Positions 8,575 to 16,474 of a DNA stretch of 64,000 nt are shown here, piece after piece. Within the stretch, counting starts at the first letter, position 1. The number at the start of each line of letters is the position of its first letter. Position numbers and translations under genes: made by a program. The stretch comes from Chloroflexi bacterium CFX4. GTDB taxonomy: Bacteria > Chloroflexota > Anaerolineae > Aggregatilineales > UBA2796. The DNA lies in assembly GCA_021404685.1 (NCBI GenBank), contig QWHC01000020.1, forward strand, positions 62,001 through 126,000, read 5' to 3'. The notes beneath the pieces are model-generated. The model saw only the letters and a program-made list of their open reading frames with translations. It ran no database searches and was not told the origin of the DNA.

Positions 8575-9402
8575 TTAATCCAACTGTGCCAAAATGCCAT
8601 CATCCATGCTGAAACTCTGTGCTTCTGTTGGAAAGGCGCCCGCTTGCACATCGGCGGCATACTGCCGCACTGCCGCACGGATTGCCGCGCCCAGTTCGGC
8701 ATAATGGCGGGCATGTTTTGGTGTAAATTCCTCAATCAGCCCCAGCAGATCGTGAAAGACCTGCACCTGAGCATCGCAGCCGATTCCTGCACCGATCCCG
8801 ATGGTTGGAATGCCGATCCGCGCCGTGATATGCGCCGCCAGTGCCGATGGTATGCCTTCCAGCACGATGGCAAACGCACCGCTTGCCTCATGTGCTTTGG
8901 CAGCCGCCACCAAAGCCCGTGCCGCCTCCAGCGCACGCCCTTGCACGCGCCAGCCGCCAAGCTGATGCACATGCTGCGGCGTTAAGCCGATATGTGCCAT
9001 CACCGGGATACCTGCTTCGGTCAGGCGTGCGACAGTTGGCGCAAGCGCCTCGCCGCCTTCTAGCTTCACGGCGCCAGCGCCGCCTTCTTGCAGCAAGCGC
9101 GCCGCACTGATCAATGCTTGTTCGGGACTGACCTGATAGGTGGCAAAGGGCAAGTCTGCCACGATGAGCGCTTTGTGCGTGCCGCGCACCACCATCTGGG
9201 TATGGTAGATCATCTGCTCAAGCGTCACGGGAATGGTGGTCGCCTGCCCTTGCACGACCATACCAAGCGAATCGCCCACCAGAATAACGGGTATATCGGC
9301 AGCTTCCACAAGGCGCGCTGCGGTGGCATCATATGCGGTCAGCATGGCAAAACGCTGCCCTTCGGCTTTAAGGCGCTGAAGATCGCGGATAGTGGTTCGC
9401 AT
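8575..9402 (-). CDS. panB: 3-methyl-2-oxobutanoate hydroxymethyltransferase
   Basis: First committed step of pantothenate synthesis: transfer of a hydroxymethyl group from methylene-tetrahydrofolate to 2-oxoisovalerate, giving ketopantoate. A TIM-barrel protein of about 275 residues with the family blocks L-T-A-Y-D-A-T-A, V-G-D-S-L-G-M-V-V-Q-G (Mg-binding Asp), V-K-L-E-G-G, H-I-G-L-T-P-Q and the catalytic Glu in L-E-G-I-P. Start ATG 9402 is chosen because AGGTGAGGA precedes it by 5 bases; the TTG further upstream would include the ribosome site in the gene. panC and panD are not nearby. Confidence 0.94.
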   Translation of the reverse strand: MRTTIRDLQRLKAEGQRFAMLTAYDATAARLVEAADIPVILVGDSLGMVVQGQATTIPVTLEQMIYHTQMVVRGTHKALIVADLPFATYQVSPEQALISAARLLQEGGAGAVKLEGGEALAPTVARLTEAGIPVMAHIGLTPQHVHQLGGWRVQGRALEAARALVAAAKAHEASGAFAIVLEGIPSALAAHITARIGIPTIGIGAGIGCDAQVQVFHDLLGLIEEFTPKHARHYAELGAAIRAAVRQYAADVQAGAFPTEAQSFSMDDGILAQLD

Positions 9403-9595
9403 GGTTTCCTCACCTGGCAACTTGCTTAGGATTGAATCATAACGCAGGCTGTTTGTATTGGCAGCCTATAGCCACACTTTTCATCATGCCCACGCTTTAC
9501 AGCTTCTTTACAAAATCTCATGCGCACACTATCACGCTTTGCTCTTATACTAAAAGTGATTTATCAAGCATCATACCTAGCATGAGGATGGTCAA

Positions 9596-11773
9596 ATGTT
9601 TCGGTTGGGAATCAAACAGATTGCAATTATCGGTCTAGCCATGCTGCTCAGCTTTGCTGGCTTAAGCGTTGCCTTCGCGCAAGGGATGATCATTCTCGAT
9701 ATTCAGCGCGTCTCCGTTGCCAGCGATGGTACACAAGCCAATAACGGTTCAGCTGCCACTACTATCTCTGCCAATGGGCGCTATGTGGCATTTATGTCAT
9801 TTGCCAGCAATTTGGTGAGTGGCGATACGAATAATGCCGTCGATGTGTTTGTGCATGACCGCCAGACAGGGCAGACGACTCGCGTTTCGGTTGCCAGTGA
9901 TGGCACGCAAGGGAATGGTAACTCGACTCAGGCAGCCATTTCCGCCGATGGGCGCTTTGTGGCATTTTCTTCAACTGCCAGCACCCTAGTGAGTGGCGAT
10001 ACGAATAGTCGTCAAGATGTGTTCGTGCATGACCGCCAAACAGGGCAAACCACCCGCGTCTCGGTTGCCAGTGATGGCACGCAAGGGAATGGTAACTCGA
10101 CTCAGGCAGCCATTTCCGCCGATGGGCGCTTTGTGGCATTTGAGTCGTCTGCCAGCAACTTGGTGAGTGATGATACGAACGGTATTGATGATGTGTTTGT
10201 GCATGACCGCCAGACAGGGCAGACAGCTCGCGTCTCGGTTGCGAGTGACGGCACACAAGGGAATGTGAATGCGATTCGAGCTGCCATTTCCACCGATGGG
10301 CGCTACGTAGCATTTGAGTCGGGTGCCAGCAACCTCGTGAGTGGCGATACGAATAATGCCTTCGATGTGTTTGTGCATGACCGCCAGACAGGGCAAACGA
10401 CCCGTGTTTCAGTTGCCAGTGATGGCACACAAGGCAACGACGTCTCATCAAAATCCACTATTTCCGCGAATGGGCGCTATGTGGCATTTGAGTCGGGTGC
10501 TACTAACTTGGTAAGTGGCGATACGAACAATGCGAACGATATTTTCATGCATGACCGCCAGACAGGGCAGACCACACGCATCTCGCTTGCCAGCAATGGC
10601 GCACAAGCGAACGCGGTATCCGCCACTGCCGCCATTTCCGCTGATGGGCGTTATGTGGCGTTCGAGTCCTTTGCTACCAATCTCGTGAGCGGGGATACGA
10701 ACGATGCTTCTGATGTTTTCGTACATGATCGCCAAACTGGGCAGACTAATCGCATCTCGGTTGCGCTTGGCGACGCACAGGGTAACGATATATCTTGGCG
10801 ACCCGACATTTCCGCCGATGGGCGTTTTGTAGTGTTCGAGTCGCTTGCCACCAACCTTGTAGACGGGGATACGAATGCGTCCCTCGATATTTTTGTGGCA
10901 TCCTTGCTAGAGATAGTCCCAGCCGTTATTGGTGTTTTGCCGCCCAGTGGATCGTCAGGCGTGGAACGCACATTCGCTATCAATACCATCTTCAGTGAAT
11001 CAGTCAACTTCAGCGCGGCTTCTTTCACGCTCACCTGCAACAGCGTGCCGCGCACCTTCAGTCTGAATAGTTCACCGAATCGCATCGTCATCCTCACACC
11101 GACCATCCAACTGCCTGCCAACGCCACCTGCACCGTGACCGCCATCGCCGACGCAATCACAGCGGTATCGGACTCGGACAAACCATTGGCGAATGTCTCT
11201 TTTAGCTTCAGCACTGCCGCGCCGACGGGCAAGCTGGAGACGATTGGCATCTTCCGTCCCAGCGATTCAACCTTCTACCTTCGCAACAGCAACACCACAG
11301 GTCCGGCTGACTTCAGCATCCTGTTCGGCGACTCGTCCGATCTGCCCGTGGCAGGCGACTGGAACGGTGATGGCATCGCCACCATCGGCATTTATCGCCC
11401 AAGCACCGGTGAGTTCTTCTTGAAAGATGCGAATACCTTTGGTGCGCCGGTCGTCTACAATTTCACGCTCGGCAATCCGGGCGACGTGCCATTCGCCGGC
11501 GATTGGGACGGCGACGGCAAGGACTCAGTCGGCGTCTACCGCCCGACCAACGGCGTGATCTTCATGAAGGATACACTCAGCACCGGCTTTGCCGACTACG
11601 CCATGATCTTCGGCATTGCGGGCGATCAGCCGCTGGCGGGTGACTGGAACGCCGATGGTGCAGATTCAGTCGGCATCTATCGCGGCGATGAGTTCTTCCT
11701 GACCGATACGACCTGCAACGGCTGCATCCCTGCAACGGCTGCATCCCAACGGCGGATTACAATTTTGTGCTAG
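9596..11773 (+). CDS. Secreted WD40-like/Ig/FG-GAP repeat protein, truncated by frameshift
   Basis: The protein begins with a clear signal peptide (K-x-x residues then a hydrophobic core to about residue 28, A-F-A cleavage). Seven 58-residue repeats follow, each with R-V-S-V-A-S-D-G-T-Q, I-S-A-D-G-R-Y-V-A-F and V-F-V-H-D-R-Q-T-G-Q; this is the WD40-like (PD40) beta-propeller pattern, where seven blades would close one propeller. Next comes a bacterial Ig-like domain (about residues 440-545) and then FG-GAP-like units with A-G-D-W-N-G-D-G. A 17-bp duplication at 11714-11747 shifts the frame, adding about 14 unrelated residues before an early stop. Likely an extracellular surface protein; ligand unknown. 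Confidence 0.8.
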   Translation: MFRLGIKQIAIIGLAMLLSFAGLSVAFAQGMIILDIQRVSVASDGTQANNGSAATTISANGRYVAFMSFASNLVSGDTNNAVDVFVHDRQTGQTTRVSVASDGTQGNGNSTQAAISADGRFVAFSSTASTLVSGDTNSRQDVFVHDRQTGQTTRVSVASDGTQGNGNSTQAAISADGRFVAFESSASNLVSDDTNGIDDVFVHDRQTGQTARVSVASDGTQGNVNAIRAAISTDGRYVAFESGASNLVSGDTNNAFDVFVHDRQTGQTTRVSVASDGTQGNDVSSKSTISANGRYVAFESGATNLVSGDTNNANDIFMHDRQTGQTTRISLASNGAQANAVSATAAISADGRYVAFESFATNLVSGDTNDASDVFVHDRQTGQTNRISVALGDAQGNDISWRPDISADGRFVVFESLATNLVDGDTNASLDIFVASLLEIVPAVIGVLPPSGSSGVERTFAINTIFSESVNFSAASFTLTCNSVPRTFSLNSSPNRIVILTPTIQLPANATCTVTAIADAITAVSDSDKPLANVSFSFSTAAPTGKLETIGIFRPSDSTFYLRNSNTTGPADFSILFGDSSDLPVAGDWNGDGIATIGIYRPSTGEFFLKDANTFGAPVVYNFTLGNPGDVPFAGDWDGDGKDSVGVYRPTNGVIFMKDTLSTGFADYAMIFGIAGDQPLAGDWNADGADSVGIYRGDEFFLTDTTCNGCIPATAASQRRITILC
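9707..10924 (+). repeat. Seven tandem 174-bp in-frame repeats
   Basis: Copies begin at about 9707, 9881, 10055, 10229, 10403, 10577 and 10751, each starting at an Arg codon (CGC or CGT). Copies two and three share a near-perfect block of about 80 bases, which points to recent duplication or gene conversion. Each unit encodes one blade of the predicted propeller. Confidence 0.85.
11714..11747 (+). repeat. 17-bp perfect tandem duplication causing a frameshift
   Basis: The 17-base unit TGCAACGGCTGCATCCC occurs twice in a row (11714-11730 and 11731-11747). Removing one copy restores a continuous frame across the junction, reading C-N-G-C-I-P-T-A-D-Y-N-F-V-L-G, which continues the FG-GAP pattern. 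Confidence 0.92.
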
Positions 11774-12018
11774 GTCTCAGCGGTGATGTGCCGTTCGCCG
11801 GTGACTGGAATGCCAACGGCAGCAGCGGCGTCGGTGTGTTCCGTCCGACGGATGGCGTGACCTTCTTCAAGAATGCGCTGACGACAGGCTTTGCCGACAT
11901 CGAGATTGTCTATGGCATTGCGGGTGACAAGCCGATTGCTGGCGTGTGGGGCGCCGCGCCACCACCGGACGCGCCTAGCGCACCTGAAATCGCACCGACC
12001 TTTGTGCCAAGGCAGTAA
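11731..12018 (+). pseudogene. Out-of-frame C-terminal part of the repeat protein
   Basis: This frame encodes the natural continuation of the upstream protein: one more FG-GAP-like unit (P-F-A-G-D-W-N-A-N-G, then V-G-V-F-R-P-T-D-G), a final unit and a Pro-rich tail, about 95 residues. It has no signal peptide or ribosome site of its own. The join is lost through the 17-bp duplication. It may be a true mutation, a reversible slip, or an assembly error. Confidence 0.8.
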
Positions 12019-12042
12019 AGTAAGCCCGAAGGCTTCTCCACG

Positions 12043-12070
12043 GGACGCGCCTTGGCGCGTCCTTTTGTTT
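12043..12070 (+). terminator. Rho-independent terminator
   Basis: An 8-bp stem, GGACGCGC with GCGCGTCC, and a 4-base loop followed by TTTTGTTT, 24 bp after the repeat-protein stop. Confidence 0.85.
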
Positions 12071-12197
12071 GCATATCGGCATGGCACGCCTGCATTTCAC
12101 TCTATGATTGGCATCTTGGCTGCCAGCGCGCTACACTTACCTTAACCGACCATACCTTGCAATGCATACCCAACTCACGCAGAAAGCCGTTTAACCT

Positions 12198-13472
12198 ATG
12201 CCCACTCAGGTTGCTCAACCAACTCCCATTCCCGAATCAGAGGTAAAAACGGTTCAACTTGCCAAAACCAGCACCTTTTCGGCATTACAGCACCCTGCCT
12301 TTCGTTGGTTTTTCTTTGGGCAGTTAGTCTCAGTTAGCGGCACGTGGATGCAAAGCGTGGCGCTGCAAATCGTGGTCTACGCGATGACAGGCTCTAAGAC
12401 TGCGCTCGGTTTGGCGGCGTTGGCACAGGGACTTCCCGCCCTCATCCTGACGCCTTTCGCGGGCGTGATTGTTGAGCAACTGCCGCGCCGCAAACTGCTC
12501 ATCTTTACGCAGGGCTTTATGATGCTGCTGGCGTTTATCCTCGCCTTCCTCTATCTGGCAGAAGTCCTGAAGATATGGCACATCTTGGTCATTTCGCTAG
12601 GTGTGGGCGTTGCGACTGCCCTTGATGCGCCGTCGCGCCTCTCGTTCTTGGTCGAGATGGTGGGCAAGGAAGATTTGCCAAGCGGCATTGTGCTGAACTC
12701 ACTGATGTTCAACACAGCGCGCATTATCGGTCCGATGTTGGGTGGGTTGGCGCTGCATAGTCTGGGTGCGGCGTGGTGTTTTCTGTTGAACGCGCTCAGC
12801 TTTTTCGCGGTGCTGTTCGGCTTAGTTGTGATGCGTGTGCCGCCACTGCCACGCCGTAAAGTGAACACCGCCATTTGGAAGCCGCTTTTTGAAGGACTGC
12901 ACTTTGCCCGTCGGCACGCTACGATTGCGCCGCTACTGCTGCTGAGCGCTTTAAGCAGCAGCTTTGGGCTAACTTTTACGGTGCTGCTGCCTCCCTTTGC
13001 GGATACTGTGTTGGGCAACACCGAACTAGGCACCTCAGCCTTGTTGACGGCGCAAGGCATTGGCGCGCTGCTTGCCTCGATTTTTGTGGCGCGCAGTGCC
13101 GCCAATGGACATCGCGGCATTACGCTCGTGCGCGGCGCAATCCTTGCCCCAGCGGCGCTGATCTGCCTCAGCTTCACCAATACGCTGTTTCTTTCAGGTG
13201 CGGCGGCGTTGGTAGCAGGCTTTGGCTTCGTCTGCCAATTTGTGCTGACCAACACCTTGATTCAGGCGGAGGTGCCGGACGCATTCCGTGGGCGCGTGCT
13301 AAGCCTGTACACACTGACTTTCTTCGGTTTATCGCCCATTGGCAGTTTGCTGATGGGCGCAACAGCCGATCAGGTTGGCACGCTGACCGCTATCCTCATT
13401 TTTGGTGGCGTTTGTTTGGCTGGCGCGCTCCTGATTACACAGCGGGCTGTGGAACTTCGCCGTTTGCCCTAA
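12198..13472 (+). CDS. MFS transporter (EntS/MFS_3 type exporter)
   Basis: A protein of 424 residues with about 12 membrane segments after a 35-residue polar N-terminus. The early motif F-F-F-G-Q-L-V-S-V-S-G-T-W-M-Q and the following V-Y-A-M-T-G-S are typical of the enterobactin-exporter-like MFS_3 branch; P-R-R-K at the cytoplasmic loop after TM2-3 fits MFS motif A. A second loop with R-G-R-V-L-S-L-Y comes near residue 365. Substrate unknown; no siderophore or antibiotic genes are nearby. It stands alone between a terminator and a DUF4342 gene. Confidence 0.85.
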   Translation: MPTQVAQPTPIPESEVKTVQLAKTSTFSALQHPAFRWFFFGQLVSVSGTWMQSVALQIVVYAMTGSKTALGLAALAQGLPALILTPFAGVIVEQLPRRKLLIFTQGFMMLLAFILAFLYLAEVLKIWHILVISLGVGVATALDAPSRLSFLVEMVGKEDLPSGIVLNSLMFNTARIIGPMLGGLALHSLGAAWCFLLNALSFFAVLFGLVVMRVPPLPRRKVNTAIWKPLFEGLHFARRHATIAPLLLLSALSSSFGLTFTVLLPPFADTVLGNTELGTSALLTAQGIGALLASIFVARSAANGHRGITLVRGAILAPAALICLSFTNTLFLSGAAALVAGFGFVCQFVLTNTLIQAEVPDAFRGRVLSLYTLTFFGLSPIGSLLMGATADQVGTLTAILIFGGVCLAGALLITQRAVELRRLP

Positions 13473-13585
13473 ATTGTGTGAAGCGCCGCGCAACCTTCCG
13501 CCGTGAAGCGCGTAAAGAGAGAGTAGGATGTGCGCTTACAAAGCCTTTGGAAATAGCGCAAGCGCCATGAAAGGAAGCCTGAGCC

Positions 13586-13948
13586 ATGACGGAAGAAACC
13601 AAACCCAAGAACGATTCGCCTAACACCTTTGCGGAAGAGCTAAACGTTGCCGGCAACCAGCTTGTGGAGCGCCTGCAAGAACTGGTGCGGCAGGGCAACA
13701 TTCGCCGCCTGATCCTGCGCGACCAACACGGGCGTACTTTGTTGGAAGTGCCACTAACGCTTGGCGTGGTTGGTGGTGCAGGCGTGGCACTCTTTGCGCC
13801 GTTCCTTGCTGCGGTGGGTGCTATTGCTGCACTCGTCACGCGCATCAACATCGTGATTGAGCGCTACGAAAACCCTGAAGATGCTGACCACGAAGCAAGC
13901 GGACCAACAGTCGTTGAGATGGACGCTTCTGAGCGGCTGAAGGAATAA
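13586..13948 (+). CDS. DUF4342 membrane protein
   Basis: A protein of 120 residues. The N-terminal F-A-E-E-L-N-V-A-G-N-Q-L-V-E-R and G-N-I-R-R-L-I-L-R lead into L-L-E-V-P-L-T-L-G-V and one long hydrophobic stretch (residues 55-85, one or two membrane segments). These are DUF4342 features. Function is unknown. ATG preceded by AAAGGAAG. A strong hairpin follows, so it appears to be transcribed on its own. Confidence 0.8.
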   Translation: MTEETKPKNDSPNTFAEELNVAGNQLVERLQELVRQGNIRRLILRDQHGRTLLEVPLTLGVVGGAGVALFAPFLAAVGAIAALVTRINIVIERYENPEDADHEASGPTVVEMDASERLKE

Positions 13949-13966
13949 CAAACTTATCTCTAACGG

Positions 13967-14001
13967 GCGGCGTGGGTAGCAATTTGCTCACGCCGCTTTT
14001 T
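13967..14001 (+). terminator. Rho-independent terminator
   Basis: GCGGCGTG at 13967-13974 pairs with CACGCCGC at 13989-13996 and is followed directly by five T residues, 18 bp after the DUF4342 stop. Confidence 0.88.
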
Positions 14002-14070
14002 CTGGTTTGCAAAGCGTGCTATGATTAGCGCAGCGTTAGCGAAGTCTAGCTGAACTAATGAGAGGCGTGT

Positions 14071-14922
14071 GTGAGCCAGTCTGCTGAGGAACCTAAATCA
14101 CTGCTGCGGCGCCTTATGCGGCGCGGCGAGGATAGCCCATCATCGGACGCTGCGCCATTGCCAACGCCTGCCCCTGACTCGGAAAGCAACCCACCACCGC
14201 CCGGCACATCTCCGATTCGCCCCAATCCGCCGGAGAGTGGCACACCGCCTGAACCACTCTTGCCCAATGTGCGTGCCACGCAATCTGCACAGCCGGTTCA
14301 GAATGCCAACCCACTTGAGGAACGTCTGCGTGCTGAGCTTGCCCTTGAAAAGCTACGCCAAAAAACGGCGCGCGTAGCCGCCGAATTTGCCAATGGCAAG
14401 ATCAACCGCGCCCAATTCGTGGCGATGTATGCACATTATAACGAAAAGCGTATCATCATTGAGCGCCTGCTGGAGCGCAACCCAGATACACAAGCGTGGC
14501 AAAGCGTGGCGAACGATGGGCAAACATCCTTCCTGCGTGAACACTATGCTGCCCATGTGCTATCCTACGCTATTTACTTCCACGATGTGCTGACGCCGCT
14601 TGTTGCACACGGCGCACCGCCCTTGCCACAAGATATCACCTTCAAGATTCTGACGGCGATTCGGTTGGTGCGCCGCAGCCAACGCCCACTTAGCGCGCAG
14701 CGCAAGCAGATTGATGAAAATCATTGGGCAGTGTTCATGCCTGCCGAGTTCACAACGGCGATTGCCATGTTCTCGTTAGAGCCATCCTCGCGGCAAGTGC
14801 TGCTGGTGCAGGATTTGCACCGTGACTTTGAGCGCGCCAACCGCACCTTGCTCACACGCGGCGTGCGTGCCGCTGACCATTACGTTTATCCACACCGTGC
14901 CTTATTTGAAGGCGCGCCCTAA
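14071..14922 (+). CDS. Hypothetical protein with Pro-rich N-terminus
   Basis: A protein of 283 residues that I do not recognise. The first 80 residues are Pro/Ser-rich and disordered; residues 90-145 form an Arg/Glu-rich helix (probable coiled coil), with an I-N-R-A-Q-F-V-A-M-Y block; the remainder is a mixed alpha/beta globular part with H-W-A-V-F-M-P-A. No signal peptide or membrane segment. Start is GTG 8 bases after GAGGCG. It overlaps tail-to-tail with the glycosyltransferase on the other strand by 4 bp. It may act in cytoplasmic protein-protein contacts, but nothing specific can be said. Confidence 0.6.
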   Translation: MSQSAEEPKSLLRRLMRRGEDSPSSDAAPLPTPAPDSESNPPPPGTSPIRPNPPESGTPPEPLLPNVRATQSAQPVQNANPLEERLRAELALEKLRQKTARVAAEFANGKINRAQFVAMYAHYNEKRIIIERLLERNPDTQAWQSVANDGQTSFLREHYAAHVLSYAIYFHDVLTPLVAHGAPPLPQDITFKILTAIRLVRRSQRPLSAQRKQIDENHWAVFMPAEFTTAIAMFSLEPSSRQVLLVQDLHRDFERANRTLLTRGVRAADHYVYPHRALFEGAP

Positions 14923-16457
14923 ACCAGATCGCGGTAGTAGGCAAGTTTGCGCTGCAAGCGATCAATAACGGTTTGTGCTTCTGCAAGGCGTGCCTCCAGT
15001 GCTTTCTGCTCAGCCTGATGCTGCTTGATGAGCGCTTGCTGCTGTGCGGCAAACGCTGCTTGTTGGTCAGCCAACTCAGCCGTGTGTGCCTGTTCGCGCT
15101 GTTCGGCAGCCGCTAGTTTCTCTTGCAGTTGCGTGATCTGGGTCGTCATATCGTGGACAAGTGCCTGCGCGTTATCGGTTGTGGCAAGCCGTTCTTCAAG
15201 CGCACGCTCCAGGCTGTCTGCATGATTTTGCAAATCCTCAATGAATTTGACACGCGCAAAAGATTCTTGCTCAATGCGGCGCACATAGTCTCTTGCTTCA
15301 GCAATCTCTTGGGCGCGCTCTTCAGCCTCTTGTTCCACTTTTGTGATGTAAAGTTTCGCCTGCTCCAGCAGTTGATGGCGTGCCATAGACTCATGCTCAA
15401 GCCGCCCAATTTGCTGCACATAGCTTTCCACATAATGCGAAGTGAACCATGTCAGGCAAGCTGAGGTCAGGCGCATTTCCACCAAAGGATCAATGGGCGC
15501 ATGGGTTGCCCAGTCTTGCACCACCTGATCGTAAAGGGCAGTAAGGCGATCCACCGCGCCGCTTATATCCGCCTCAGCACGCACGCGCTGGCTCACCTCA
15601 TGCGCTTCAATAGGATCATAGGCATCCAGTGCCGCGCCAACCGCCTCGACGGTTAGCGGTTGTGGCGGTGCTTTTGCACCAAAGTCGAAGTTTAGCCCCC
15701 GAAACGCCTCGTAGTTGGCACGGGTGACCTGCCCAGCGATGCCGCTAGGACGGGCGACAATGACAGCCGTGCCAAGCGCAAGGCATTCAATGGCAGCCCG
15801 CCCAATCGAGAAGACAATATCGTAGGATGCCAACGCCTTTTCAGGGTTGGTGAGCATGTTTCCTGCTTGAATACCAAAGGCATCAAGGCTGATTCCGCGC
15901 TGTTGGCAGGCTTCCTGAACAATGGCGAATGGTTCGGGGCGCCCAAGCGCACCAGAGAAAATGGCAGCGCGGCGCGGCGCGGCTGGCAGCGGCACAATGC
16001 GCGCCTGAAACCGATCAAGGTCTACGAAATTGGGCAGGATGGTAATCTGCTCAGGCGAAATGCCGCGCTCAGAGGTCAGCGAGTCGTAGACGGTTTGGCT
16101 GACTGCCACATAATGACGTACGCGCGGAAGATGAACAGGCATCTCTTGCCACGGCAGCCAGCCGTGAATCACAGCAAGGCACGGCACATTAGGAAAGTGC
16201 AGCAGTGCCGCCATTGTCTCTAAGTGGTGCTGCCCGTGAATCAGATCGGGCGGCTCGCTGATCTTACTGAGATCATCGGTCACCATGATGGAGTGCCGCC
16301 GCAGTTCTTCTGCCAGTTCGCCCAAGCGCGTGCTGAAAATGACGGGCTGGTAGCCGCGTGCTTGCAAGGCAAGCGCCACATCGCGCACGTAGAGTTCCGA
16401 GCCGGATCGGCTTGCCACAAAGGCATTGGTCATCAAGATTCGCAGCGGTTTGCCCAC
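14919..16457 (-). CDS. GT4-like glycosyltransferase with C-terminal coiled coil
   Basis: The N-terminal 330 residues form a GT-B fold: L-M-T-N-A-F-V-A-S-R-S-G-S-E near the start (donor loop), I-H-G-Q-H-H, V-A-V-S-Q-T-V, L-P-N-F-V-D, and a nucleotide-sugar site near residue 215-240 (I-G-R-A-A-I-E-C-L-A-L-G-T). A long Glu/Gln/Ala-rich coiled coil covers residues 360-510. GTG 16457 is chosen as start because GAGGGAGA lies 7 bases before it; an upstream TTG would overlap the neighbouring gene by 58 bp. It is the last gene in a minus-strand glycan cluster. A coiled-coil tail on a GT suggests assembly into a complex with the next protein, which also has a coiled coil. Confidence 0.78.
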   Translation of the reverse strand: MGKPLRILMTNAFVASRSGSELYVRDVALALQARGYQPVIFSTRLGELAEELRRHSIMVTDDLSKISEPPDLIHGQHHLETMAALLHFPNVPCLAVIHGWLPWQEMPVHLPRVRHYVAVSQTVYDSLTSERGISPEQITILPNFVDLDRFQARIVPLPAAPRRAAIFSGALGRPEPFAIVQEACQQRGISLDAFGIQAGNMLTNPEKALASYDIVFSIGRAAIECLALGTAVIVARPSGIAGQVTRANYEAFRGLNFDFGAKAPPQPLTVEAVGAALDAYDPIEAHEVSQRVRAEADISGAVDRLTALYDQVVQDWATHAPIDPLVEMRLTSACLTWFTSHYVESYVQQIGRLEHESMARHQLLEQAKLYITKVEQEAEERAQEIAEARDYVRRIEQESFARVKFIEDLQNHADSLERALEERLATTDNAQALVHDMTTQITQLQEKLAAAEQREQAHTAELADQQAAFAAQQQALIKQHQAEQKALEARLAEAQTVIDRLQRKLAYYRDLV

Positions 16458-16474
16458 AATGGTTCTCCCTCGAA

